From Mucilaginibacter terrae (GTDB lineage: Bacteria > Bacteroidota > Bacteroidia > Sphingobacteriales > Sphingobacteriaceae): a stretch of DNA of 64,000 nt. Where the stretch lies: the NCBI RefSeq assembly GCF_031951985.1, contig NZ_JAVLVU010000001.1, positions 2,418,001-2,482,000 of the forward strand. The letters are read 5' to 3'. The position numbers and the translations under genes are program-made. Each line of letters opens with the position of its first letter. Position 1 is the first letter of the stretch. Shown here piece after piece: positions 53,919 through 62,242 of the stretch. A model generated the notes under the pieces. The model ran no database searches. It was given only the letters and a program-made list of their open reading frames with translations, and had not been told where the DNA came from.

Positions 53919-55982
53919 TTAAAACCCCACACTCAACCCTGCATAATAATTGCGCAAAGGAGCCGGATTGTAATACCGGTTACCCACCGCATTTAAATCA
54001 TTCCCTAAGCTGTATTTTTGATTAAGCAGGTTATCGGCCCCGGCATAAATATTGAGTTTAAGCTTGCGTCCGGCATTAAATGCCCAGCCTGTTTTGGCTT
54101 GCAGCAAGTGATACTTTTCGGCGTAAACAGTATTGGCATCATTAACGGGCAACTTGCCGGTATAATTATGCTGCACAAAGAGATAAATTGCCTTGGGAAA
54201 CCTGAATTGCAAACTACTTACCGCCACCTGCCTCGGTACCCCAGTTAAGCGGTTGCCCGAATAATTGTTGTTATTGACGGTATAGTTCCTGAAGTTAAAT
54301 CCGTTATAAGTAAGCGCCTCATTAAACTGAATACCCCGAATAAAGCCCTCATTTTTTTGGCATAATAGCCATGCGGTAAAATTCAGCTCAACACCTAATT
54401 GCCTGGTACCACCTGCGTTTATAAAATAATCGGTTTCATTGGCTAATCGCTGATTAACAATGGTGTTGTTTAAGCGATAATAAAACACGGAGGCATCCAG
54501 CATCAAACTTTCATCCTGGTTACGCAGGCGGAAGCCGGTTTCATAATTCCAGCCGGTTTCGGGTTGCAGGGAGGTGTTGACGATGTTATTAGTGGGCCGC
54601 ACCTCGGCAATGGTTGGTGTAGAATAACCACGACTCACCGATGCCCGCCATATAAAATCATTCAGTATGCTGTATGATATGGCCACACGAGGCATCAGTT
54701 GCGGGTCGAAGTTTTTGGTATTCAAGCTCTGTTGGTTAAGCGGAAACAGATTACGGAATTTGTAGCTGTAAAAGTTAACGCTCAGTGCAGCTTCAATATT
54801 CAACTTGTTAAAAAGCGTAGCCGCATAACGGGTGAAAAAGAAATGCTGGTTAGTGTTTACTTCATCCAAAGCCTGTGGTTTGCCTTGTACACCTTGCAAA
54901 TTATCGTAATTATTAATACGGGCATTGGTTTGCTGCCATTCAGCACCTATATTTAGTTTCCAGTCAAATTGAGTTAATGGCAAACCGCTCAACTCAAAAT
55001 AGGTGCGGCCGCCAAACGTATTTTCTTTGCGCTGCTCATAATTGGTAATAAACGGGTTGTCAAAATTAACATGCGACCCAAATATGGTTGCTATATTACG
55101 TATGCGGTTAGTTAGTCGTGCTTCGTTCACTAACCCTCCAAAAAGCATTTTTGTAGTGATACCAATATTTTGCTGAATAGCCCCCGGTAAGGTAGCTGTT
55201 GCCGGGCGTGATGCACGTGGGTTGGCATCAAACTGCGACTGATTTAATCCGCCGGGAGTTTGATATTGCAAATCGGAATAAAAGCCCAATGCCTTTAGCT
55301 GATTACTTTTACCATAGCTATGCTTATTGGCTAACTGTATATAATGCCGCTGCATGTAGCTATGGTCGCGGTAGCCATCATAGCTTTGATAGCCTTGGTT
55401 AACGTTCAGTTCATTCCTGCCCCATTTTTGATGAACAGCGGCGCTTTGATGTATTAATCCGTACGAACCTGCGTTAAAACTAACGGAAGCCGTGCTGCTA
55501 TCAGTCAAGCGATTAACCGGGTTAATCAATACAACTCCCCCAGAATTAGCACCAAATAAGCTCCCGTCGGGCCCTTTTAAAATTTCGATGCTGTGCAAAC
55601 TGGCTATATCAAGCGCATTCAGGTAAGTATTGCCCCCGGCATCGGTTAGGGGCATCTCGTCAAAGTATATCTTCACGTTACGTACCCCAAACGGCGACCT
55701 TAGCAAGCTTCCTCTTATTGATAGCCGGTAACTGCCCGGCGTACGCTCCTCCATACGGATGCCGGGAAGTGTATTCATGGCACTAACCAGCGAATTGGTA
55801 GGCTGCAAACTTAATTGCTTGTTACTCAATACGCCAACCGAGGCCGGCACCTGCAACATTTGCTGCTCTGATAAATATCCCCTAACGGTAACGGGTTTAA
55901 GTTTACGGCTGGTATCGGCCTGTTGTGCAAAAACACTGAACGATAGAAAAGATAGCAGTACAGTAGTAACTGTTTTGTACAT
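53919..55982 (-). CDS. TonB-dependent receptor
   Basis: This 687-aa outer-membrane receptor has a signal peptide (1-19, ending VFA). The TonB-box region is near LKPVTVRGYLSEQQM. The plug domain (about 35-150) has VSAMNTLPGIRMEERTPGSYRLSIRGS, IYFDEMPLTDAGGNTYLN and IEILKGPDGSLFGANSGGVVLINP. The barrel (150-687) ends NPAPLRNYYAGLSVGF. The plug type resembles siderophore/cobalamin receptors rather than SusC, and there is no carboxypeptidase-like domain. The ligand is unknown. A terminator-like hairpin lies just 22 bp before its start codon. Confidence 0.9.
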   Translation of the reverse strand: MYKTVTTVLLSFLSFSVFAQQADTSRKLKPVTVRGYLSEQQMLQVPASVGVLSNKQLSLQPTNSLVSAMNTLPGIRMEERTPGSYRLSIRGSLLRSPFGVRNVKIYFDEMPLTDAGGNTYLNALDIASLHSIEILKGPDGSLFGANSGGVVLINPVNRLTDSSTASVSFNAGSYGLIHQSAAVHQKWGRNELNVNQGYQSYDGYRDHSYMQRHYIQLANKHSYGKSNQLKALGFYSDLQYQTPGGLNQSQFDANPRASRPATATLPGAIQQNIGITTKMLFGGLVNEARLTNRIRNIATIFGSHVNFDNPFITNYEQRKENTFGGRTYFELSGLPLTQFDWKLNIGAEWQQTNARINNYDNLQGVQGKPQALDEVNTNQHFFFTRYAATLFNKLNIEAALSVNFYSYKFRNLFPLNQQSLNTKNFDPQLMPRVAISYSILNDFIWRASVSRGYSTPTIAEVRPTNNIVNTSLQPETGWNYETGFRLRNQDESLMLDASVFYYRLNNTIVNQRLANETDYFINAGGTRQLGVELNFTAWLLCQKNEGFIRGIQFNEALTYNGFNFRNYTVNNNNYSGNRLTGVPRQVAVSSLQFRFPKAIYLFVQHNYTGKLPVNDANTVYAEKYHLLQAKTGWAFNAGRKLKLNIYAGADNLLNQKYSLGNDLNAVGNRYYNPAPLRNYYAGLSVGF

Positions 55983-56003
55983 AGGTTGAATGAGGTGTAA
56001 AAC

Positions 56004-56035
56004 AAAAGTAGTCCTTTTGCTGAAAGGACTACTTT
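56004..56035 (-). terminator. Terminator or attenuator just upstream of the TonB receptor
   Basis: The perfect 13-bp arms 56005-56017 and 56023-56035 (AAAGTAGTCCTTT) have a 5-nt loop; on the minus strand they are followed by TTTTGTTTT. It could end the dehydrogenase transcript. But it leaves only 22 bp before the TonB ATG, too little for a separate promoter, so the receptor may depend on read-through. Confidence 0.6.
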
Positions 56036-56099
56036 GTTGGATTGTAAAATGAAGGTTAGATAGTTGTACGTGAGGACAAACAAAAAATGGCGGTGAATT

Positions 56100-56174
56100 G
56101 CCCCTCCTAAATCCTCCCCGGAAGGGAGGACTTAAAACTAAAAGCCCTCCCTTCCGGGTAGGGTTGGGTGGGGC
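56100..56174. repeat. G/C-rich imperfect palindrome
   Basis: Inverted arms of about 34 nt (56100-56133 and 56142-56174) centre on GGAAGGGAGG/CCTCCCTTCC. The right arm ends in the last base of the stop codon of the dehydrogenase gene. It is similar in kind to the element at 9286-9397. Confidence 0.5.
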
Positions 56175-57490
56175 TATCTACTCACCCTCCATATCTTATT
56201 CCCCGCATCATCGGCCACTAACAGCGAGCCATCTTTAGCAACAGCCGTACCCACCGGACGACCGTAAACCTGTTTTTTCTCAACATTGGCAATAAAACCG
56301 GTCATAAAATCTTCGGGCTTACCGGGTTGGGTTCCGTTGAAAGGAATGGCAACTACTTTGTAACCTACCAGTTTAGAACTGTTCCATGAGCCGTGCTGGC
56401 CAATAAATGCTGCGTTTTTATATTTTTCGCCAAAACCATCGCCAGCATAAAAGGCTAAACCTAATGATGCCGTGTGCGAACCTAAAGCTACATCGGGCAC
56501 CAAGGTGCTTTTTACTAAATCGGGGCGTTGGCCTTTTAAGCGGGGATCTTCATGCTGACCAAAATATGCGTAAGGCCAACCGTAAAATCCGCCTTCTTTA
56601 ACGCTGGTAGCATAATCGGGCACCAGCATGTCACCCAATTCATCCCGCTCATTAACGGCTGTCCAAATGGTATTGGTGCCAGGGAAAAAATCGATACCTA
56701 CCGGGTTACGTAAACCACCGGCATATATTTTCTCGCCCGAGCCATCTAAGTTTACCACCAGGATACAGGCCCGGCGGGCTTCGTTGGCTATACCATGTTC
56801 GGCCACGTTACTGCCCGATCCAACGGTGATGTAAAGTTTAGTACTGTCTTTACTAACCAGCAGGTTGCGTGTCCAGTGGTTATTGTAACCTCCGGCAGGT
56901 AGTTTTAATACACGCTTGCCTTCGGCAGTTATGCGGGTGTCTCCCGGTTTGTAAGGGTAACGCCATAGGCCATCGGTGTTGGCTACGTAAAACCAGTTGC
57001 CAACCACAGCCATACCAAAAGGCTGGTTAAGGCCGCTCAGGAAAAGTCCCTTGTTATCAACTACGCCATCACCATCTTTATCTCTGAATATGACAATGGT
57101 GTTTGGGCTGTCGCCCATGTTTTGCGATTTATTTTTGCCCGCCAATGCCGAACCGGCTTTTTTCAAGCCCTTAGCTTCGGTTGTTGCCAAAGCGGCAAAC
57201 ACATCGCCATTGGGTGCTACATAAATATTGCGTGGATTATTTAAATCTTCGGCATACAAACTCACCTTGAAACCGGCAGGCGCTGTAGGGGTTTTACCGT
57301 TAGGCCAGCCTACCACCTCACAAAAATTTTGTACAGATTTGGTGGCATAGGGTGCGGGCAAATCTACCTGCTGGCCTACTTTATCGGCCGTGGTATCGGC
57401 CAAAGCCTGGTCAGGCTTCTTGCTTTGCTGGCAGCTGGCAAGAATTGTTCCGGCTGCTATGGCCAAGTATAGTAAGTTCCTGTTTTTCAT
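56174..57490 (-). CDS. Sorbosone dehydrogenase / PQQ-dependent sugar dehydrogenase, lipoprotein
   Basis: ATG 57490 (MKNRNLLYLAIAAGTILASC) gives a lipobox with Cys20; an earlier in-frame Met adds seven residues. This 438-aa six-bladed propeller protein shows APAGFKVSLYAEDLNNPRNIYVAPNGDVFAA, NNHWTRNLLVSKDSTKLYITVGSGSNVAEHG, GLRNPVGIDFFPGTNTIW and DGSLLVADDAGNKIWRVSR. These match GDH/L-sorbosone dehydrogenase family proteins. The blade residues fit PQQ or Ca binding, but the substrate is unknown. It appears monocistronic. Confidence 0.85.
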   Translation of the reverse strand: MKNRNLLYLAIAAGTILASCQQSKKPDQALADTTADKVGQQVDLPAPYATKSVQNFCEVVGWPNGKTPTAPAGFKVSLYAEDLNNPRNIYVAPNGDVFAALATTEAKGLKKAGSALAGKNKSQNMGDSPNTIVIFRDKDGDGVVDNKGLFLSGLNQPFGMAVVGNWFYVANTDGLWRYPYKPGDTRITAEGKRVLKLPAGGYNNHWTRNLLVSKDSTKLYITVGSGSNVAEHGIANEARRACILVVNLDGSGEKIYAGGLRNPVGIDFFPGTNTIWTAVNERDELGDMLVPDYATSVKEGGFYGWPYAYFGQHEDPRLKGQRPDLVKSTLVPDVALGSHTASLGLAFYAGDGFGEKYKNAAFIGQHGSWNSSKLVGYKVVAIPFNGTQPGKPEDFMTGFIANVEKKQVYGRPVGTAVAKDGSLLVADDAGNKIWRVSR

Positions 57491-57579
57491 AAGGCATTCT
57501 TTTGCTAACACTAAAAAGAATTAACCTTAAAGGAAACTTTTTGTTTAAAAGAAGAAGTCTATAATTTGAGCTTTATGGT

Positions 57580-58101
57580 CTAAAAATTCACAAACTTATC
57601 CACCTGCTCATTCACAAATTTCACCGTTTTTTCCTCAAACAAATCGCCATCGGCATTAATCTCTTTACGTATACCGGGTATGTGGATGCGCAATGGTAAA
57701 ACATGCAAATGCAGGTAACTGCAAACACCGGCAAAATGATCAATACCGCGTATGTTACCGTATGTGCCTGATGAATGCCCAACCAGTGCCGCCTTTTTAT
57801 CATAAAAACTATCAGGAAAAGTACAGGCATCAATAAAAGCCTTGAGCACACCGGGGAAACTGCCATTGTACTCGGGAATGATGAACAGGAACTTTTGCGT
57901 AGCGGACATGAGTTGTTGTATGGGCTCAAACCCGGCGCTACGGTTGCCAAACATATCGGTTTGGATAAAGTTGGAAGGCAGGTCTTCTAATGATAGCAGC
58001 ATAACCTCTAATCCCTTATTTAAAAGCAGCTTTCGATAATATTTAGCCAGTTTAAGAGTTGAACTTGCGGGGCGGTTGGTGGCGGCTACAACGGTTATCA
58101 T
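57580..58101 (-). CDS. NADPH-dependent FMN reductase family protein
   Basis: This 173-aa flavodoxin-like fold has the flavin phosphate loop AATNRPASSTLKLAKYY at residues 5-21 and the block FIIPEYNGSFPGVLKAFIDACTF near 73-96. GHSSGTYGNIRG is near 108-119. Such enzymes reduce FMN, quinones or azo compounds with NAD(P)H. It is divergent from parA with 159 bp between them; no clear promoter was read there. Confidence 0.85.
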   Translation of the reverse strand: MITVVAATNRPASSTLKLAKYYRKLLLNKGLEVMLLSLEDLPSNFIQTDMFGNRSAGFEPIQQLMSATQKFLFIIPEYNGSFPGVLKAFIDACTFPDSFYDKKAALVGHSSGTYGNIRGIDHFAGVCSYLHLHVLPLRIHIPGIRKEINADGDLFEEKTVKFVNEQVDKFVNF

Positions 58102-58260
58102 TAAAAAAAGTGTTTATAAGTTAACGCAATACGAACGGCTGCCGAATTGTTTAATTTCGTATCTTTAGCCCCCGGTTAAAAGCAAAGCGAATGTATAAAT
58201 TTTTAGCTTTACTTTTAATTAACCGGCAAAGGCAGTTTTCATTATATCTGAGGTAACAAA

Positions 58261-59064
58261 ATGAGTAAAATTATAGCTTTAGCTAATCAGAAAGGAGGCG
58301 TTGGTAAAACTACGTCGTCTATTAATCTGGCTGCAAGTTTGGCCGTGTTAGAGTATAAAACGCTGCTGGTTGATGCCGACCCTCAGGCCAATTCAACCTC
58401 GGGTATTGGCTTCGATCCACGCACCATTAAAACCAGCATATATGAGTGCATCATAAATCAGGTTGATGCGGTTGATGCCATTCAAAAAACCGACACGCCA
58501 AACCTCGACCTGCTGCCTGCTCACATTGACCTCGTTGGTGCCGAAATTGAAATGATCAATCTTACCGATCGCGAGTATAAAATGAGGGCTATCCTCAATC
58601 AAATACGTGATCAGTATGATTTTATCATCATCGATTGTTCGCCATCGTTAGGCTTAATTACCATTAACGCCCTTACCGCAGCCGATTCGGTTATCATACC
58701 TGTACAATGCGAATACTTTGCGTTAGAAGGTTTAGGTAAACTGTTGAACACCATTAAAATTGTTCAAAACCGTTTAAACCCCCAGTTGGATATTGAAGGC
58801 ATTTTATTAACCATGTACGATGTGCGTCTTCGCCTTTCAAACCAGGTGGTTGAAGAGGTGCGTACCCACTTTGAAGATCTGGTTTTTGATACCATTATAC
58901 AACGCAATACCCGTTTAAGCGAAGCGCCAAGCTTTGGCGTATCGGTAATTATGCACGATGCTACCTGCAAGGGCGCGGTTAATTATTTAAACCTGGCCCG
59001 TGAAATTATTCGTAAAAATGGTTTAGGACAAACAGCTGGCAAGGCAACTCCGGCAGCAGTTTAA
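58261..59064 (+). CDS. parA: Chromosome partitioning ATPase ParA (Soj)
   Basis: This 267-aa deviant-Walker ATPase binds nucleoid DNA and moves ParB-parS complexes during chromosome segregation. The motif NQKGGVGKTTSS at 9-20 contains the signature Lys11 and Lys16. Walker A' VDADPQANST and IIIDCSPSLG follow. It heads a plus-strand cluster with parB 7 bp downstream. The conserved Bacteroidota order parA-parB-DUF5683-dapB-lepB follows. Confidence 0.95.
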   Translation: MSKIIALANQKGGVGKTTSSINLAASLAVLEYKTLLVDADPQANSTSGIGFDPRTIKTSIYECIINQVDAVDAIQKTDTPNLDLLPAHIDLVGAEIEMINLTDREYKMRAILNQIRDQYDFIIIDCSPSLGLITINALTAADSVIIPVQCEYFALEGLGKLLNTIKIVQNRLNPQLDIEGILLTMYDVRLRLSNQVVEEVRTHFEDLVFDTIIQRNTRLSEAPSFGVSVIMHDATCKGAVNYLNLAREIIRKNGLGQTAGKATPAAV

Positions 59065-59071
59065 TATATAA

Positions 59072-59995
59072 ATGAGTTTAGATAAAAAGAAGGCATTAGG
59101 CAAAGGGCTCAGCGCCCTGCTCAACGATAGCGACAGTGTAAATGCTCAAAGCAATTACTCGCGCGAAGCCGGTGGCAATGGTAACAGCACCGCCGGCAAC
59201 AACGGCGTGGGTTCTATCAGCGAAATTCGTATTGCCGAAATAGAAATAAATCCATTTCAGCCCCGCACCGATTTTGATGAGCAAGCCCTTATTGAACTGG
59301 CCGAGTCTATAAAGGTACAAGGACTGATACAACCTATTACCGTTAGGCGCGTTAACTCGCACTCGTACCAGTTAATATCGGGCGAGAGGCGTTTACGTGC
59401 ATCAAAACGTGCCGGCTTAAATACCATACCTGCTTACGTACGCACCGCTAACGACCAGCAAATGCTGGAGATGGCGCTCATAGAAAACATTCAGCGCGAA
59501 AACCTGAACGCCATGGAGGTTGCCCTCAGCTTTCAGCGTATGATTGATGAGTGTAGCTTAAAACAGGAAGAACTGGGCGAGCGTGTAAGCAAAAACCGCA
59601 GCACCGTTACCAACTACCTGCGCTTGTTAAAATTACCGCCAAGCATACAAGCTTCCATTCGCGATGGTGATATTAGCATGGGCCATGCCCGTGCCCTGAT
59701 CACTATTAACGACCCTGTTAAACAAGTGCACCTGCACCAGCAAATTTTACAGCACGGTCTTTCGGTTCGTAAGGTTGAAGAGATGGTACGCGCCTTGCAA
59801 AACGGCCCTGAAAAGAAAGAAAGCAATAAACCCGCCCCCGTTTCGTTTCAGATACAAAAAATACAGGACGATCTGGCTTCTAAGTTCAGCAGTAAGGTTA
59901 AGCTGAAGGTAGGTAATAAAGGCTCGGGAAGCATCGAGATCCCATTCCTTTCGCAGGATGATCTGAGCCGTATACTCGAAATGCTGGATTGGTAA
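59072..59995 (+). CDS. parB: ParB/RepB/Spo0J family partition protein
   Basis: This 307-aa parS-binding CTPase has the N-terminal KKALGKGLSALL, then the ParB/Srx fold at about 50-140 with NPFQPRTDFDEQALIELAESI and the CTP-binding SGERRLRASKRAGL (near 108-121). A helix-turn-helix follows (QEELGERVSKNRSTVTNYLRLLKLP, about 170-195), and a C-terminal dimerisation domain. Seven bases separate it from parA. A possible decayed parS palindrome lies at 60730-60743. Confidence 0.95.
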   Translation: MSLDKKKALGKGLSALLNDSDSVNAQSNYSREAGGNGNSTAGNNGVGSISEIRIAEIEINPFQPRTDFDEQALIELAESIKVQGLIQPITVRRVNSHSYQLISGERRLRASKRAGLNTIPAYVRTANDQQMLEMALIENIQRENLNAMEVALSFQRMIDECSLKQEELGERVSKNRSTVTNYLRLLKLPPSIQASIRDGDISMGHARALITINDPVKQVHLHQQILQHGLSVRKVEEMVRALQNGPEKKESNKPAPVSFQIQKIQDDLASKFSSKVKLKVGNKGSGSIEIPFLSQDDLSRILEMLDW

Positions 59996-60003
59996 TAATA
60001 TTA

Positions 60004-60690
60004 ATGAACAGGTTTTTCATCATTTGCATACTCAGCTTTTTTGCCCTGGCAGCCTATGCCCAAAAACCTGATACCCTAAAAAACAAAAGCCGCACCGATA
60101 GCCTTATCCGTAAGCGCGATTCGGTTAAAACAGCCGATGCCATTACCAAGGTAATCACCAAAAAAAATAAAAAGAAATACAATCCGGATAGTACCCATAG
60201 CCCGGGCCTGGCATTCAGGCGTTCGGGCTTTATACCCGGCTGGGGGCAATGGTATAATCGCCGCTGGTGGAAAGTGCCTATCGTTTACACAGGTTTGGGC
60301 TTGTTAGGCTCGGCAGTGGTGTTTAACCAAAAATACTACAAGCAATACCTGCGTGTATATAACTTAAGGCGCAACGGAGAGCAACCCGGCGACGGCGACT
60401 CGCAAGAAATAAAAAATCTTTATCGCAATACTACAAGCGCCTCAACTACGGCTCTCGAAAATGCCGTTAATGGTTATCAGCGCAATATGCAGTTGAGTGT
60501 ATTAGGTATACTGGGTGCATGGGGCATTCAAATGATAGATGCATATATCGATGCCAAATTCATACACTCCTACACCATGGACCGTGATCTGAGTTTCCGC
60601 ATAACTCCGGGCGTACAAACCGGACCGCTTTATGCCTCAAACAGCCTTTCAACGGTTATGCCGGTTGTTAAGGTTAGTCTTACTTTTTAA
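60004..60690 (+). CDS. DUF5683 membrane protein, copy 1
   Basis: ATG 60004 (MNRFFIICILSFFALAAYA) gives a signal peptide and 228 aa; an earlier ATG overlaps the parB stop. The body begins with a basic linker (KKNKKKYNPDSTHSPGLA). The DUF5683 core follows: RRSGFIPGWGQWYNRRWWKVPIVYTGLGLLGSAV, YQRNMQLSVLGILGAWGIQMIDAYIDAKF and LSFRITPGVQ. Two or three hydrophobic helices are predicted. The family is part of the parAB-dapB-lepB cluster; its function is unknown. Confidence 0.85.
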   Translation: MNRFFIICILSFFALAAYAQKPDTLKNKSRTDSLIRKRDSVKTADAITKVITKKNKKKYNPDSTHSPGLAFRRSGFIPGWGQWYNRRWWKVPIVYTGLGLLGSAVVFNQKYYKQYLRVYNLRRNGEQPGDGDSQEIKNLYRNTTSASTTALENAVNGYQRNMQLSVLGILGAWGIQMIDAYIDAKFIHSYTMDRDLSFRITPGVQTGPLYASNSLSTVMPVVKVSLTF

Positions 60691-60729
60691 AAGGCCACTA
60701 ACGGGCAACAATAAAGCCACAACACTTCC

Positions 60730-60743
60730 GTTTCAGTGAAACA
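60730..60743. promoter_or_regulatory. parS-like palindrome lacking a central base
   Basis: GTTTCA-G-TGAAACA matches the parS consensus TGTTTCACGTGAAACA except for the missing central C and first T. It lies between the two DUF5683 genes, directly downstream of parB. It may be a degenerate parS site or chance. Confidence 0.3.
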
Positions 60744-60797
60744 CCAACAAGGAGATGATGTAATTCGTCTCCCAAACACTGAACCCACGGAAATCAC

Positions 60798-61430
60798 ATG
60801 AACAAAACCTTTGTAATGATTGGCCTTGTGCTTACTTGCGCTGCCGCATTTGCTCAAAGTAACATCACAACCACCTTCAGGACCACTCCTCAACTTCACA
60901 AAAACAAAAAATTCAGCCAGCCCGATAGCCTGCACAGTACATCATTAGCAGTAAAACGTTCGGCTATAATACCCGGTTGGGGACAATTTTACAATCACAA
61001 ATGGTGGAAAATGCCCCTGGTTTATGCCGGGCTGGGCGGTTTTGGTTATGGCTTTATATTTAACCGCGCGGAATACAATGCCTACCTACGGGTTCATCGC
61101 CTTGTAAAGGGTGATGCCAAACCTGGTGTTACCGACACTAAGGCCGTAAAAGACTTATATGCAAGAGCAGGTAAAGCCTCGCTGCCTCAAATTGAAAATG
61201 GCTTAAACTACCACCAGCGCAATATGCAACTTTGCGTACTGGGCTTTGTAGGCTTTTGGAGCTTACAAATGATCGATAGCTACATTGATGCCAAGTTCAG
61301 GCACTCGTATTCCATCAACCCCGATCTAAGTTTCAGCGTAGCGCCGGGTGTTGAAAACACGACCCTGTATGCGGCAAATAATATTTCTTCGGTTATGCCG
61401 GTTATAAAAGTTACCTTTACCGTTCAATAA
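60798..61430 (+). CDS. DUF5683 membrane protein, copy 2
   Basis: This 210-aa protein has a signal peptide (1-19, ending AFA). Its core VKRSAIIPGWGQFYNHKWWKMPLVYAGLGGFG and HQRNMQLCVLGFVGFWSLQMIDSYIDAKFRHSYSINPDLSFSVAPGVE is clearly paralogous to copy 1, so the pair is a tandem duplication. A small hairpin (GGAGA...TCTCC) lies in the 107-bp gap between them. It is followed after 31 bp by dapB on the same strand. Confidence 0.85.
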   Translation: MNKTFVMIGLVLTCAAAFAQSNITTTFRTTPQLHKNKKFSQPDSLHSTSLAVKRSAIIPGWGQFYNHKWWKMPLVYAGLGGFGYGFIFNRAEYNAYLRVHRLVKGDAKPGVTDTKAVKDLYARAGKASLPQIENGLNYHQRNMQLCVLGFVGFWSLQMIDSYIDAKFRHSYSINPDLSFSVAPGVENTTLYAANNISSVMPVIKVTFTVQ

Positions 61431-61461
61431 CCTTTTTAAATCGTATTAACTAAACAGTTAC

Positions 61462-62214
61462 ATGAAAATTGCACTCTTCGGTTACGGCAAAATGGGTAAA
61501 ATTATCGAGAAGATAGCTACCGACCGCCGCCACGAAATTGTATTGATTATAGATAAAGACAACCTGCACGAAGCCACTGTTGAAAACCTGCAAAAGGCCG
61601 ATGTGGCCATCGAATTCAGTACCCCGGCCACCGCTATTGAAAACATGAACCGCTGCTTTGAGGCCGGTTTACCTTTAGTTGTGGGTACCACAGGCTGGTA
61701 CGAGCAGTTAGACGAGATCAAAGAAAAGTGCCTGGCCGGTAACAGTACCCTCATGTATGGGTCTAACTATAGTGTAGGGGTTAATATCTTCTTCCATGTG
61801 AACCGCATGCTGGCAAAGATCATGAATAACTACCCGTATTACGATGTACAGGTTGAAGAGATACACCACACACAAAAGCTCGATTCGCCCAGCGGAACGG
61901 CCATTACCATTGCCGAAGGCGTGTTGGAAGGTTTGGAAGCTAAAAACGAGTGGAAAAACATTTTACTGAGCGATACCGGCGAGGTAGGTAACGAAAGTTT
62001 AGCTGCCAGCCAATTGTTAATCGAATCGCACCGGATCGAGAACGTACCCGGCACCCACACCGTGCTGTACGACTCGGAAGTGGATAGCATTGAGTTTAAA
62101 CACACCGCGCACAATCGTAATGGCTTTGCATTAGGTGCCGTTATAGCAGCCGAATGGCTAAAAGATAAAAAAGGATTTTACGCGGTAACAGATATGTTTA
62201 CCTTTAACGCTTAA
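61462..62214 (+). CDS. dapB: 4-hydroxy-tetrahydrodipicolinate reductase
   Basis: This 250-aa enzyme reduces HTPA with NAD(P)H, the second step of the lysine/diaminopimelate branch, and so supplies peptidoglycan. The N-terminal Rossmann motif is GYGKMGKIIEKI. PLVVGTTGW and SNYSVGVNIFFHVN mark the middle. The catalytic region EEIHHTQKLDSPSGTAITIAEG holds the His and Lys. It lies 31 bp after DUF5683 copy 2 and 28 bp before lepB, within one transcription unit. Confidence 0.95.
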   Translation: MKIALFGYGKMGKIIEKIATDRRHEIVLIIDKDNLHEATVENLQKADVAIEFSTPATAIENMNRCFEAGLPLVVGTTGWYEQLDEIKEKCLAGNSTLMYGSNYSVGVNIFFHVNRMLAKIMNNYPYYDVQVEEIHHTQKLDSPSGTAITIAEGVLEGLEAKNEWKNILLSDTGEVGNESLAASQLLIESHRIENVPGTHTVLYDSEVDSIEFKHTAHNRNGFALGAVIAAEWLKDKKGFYAVTDMFTFNA

Positions 62215-62242
62215 TCATAGCCTCAATTATTGATTATTTTAT

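Noticed and set aside
55983-56173. Cobalamin or other metabolite riboswitch before the TonB receptor
   Set aside because: No known riboswitch core could be matched; only a terminator hairpin and a repeat are seen.
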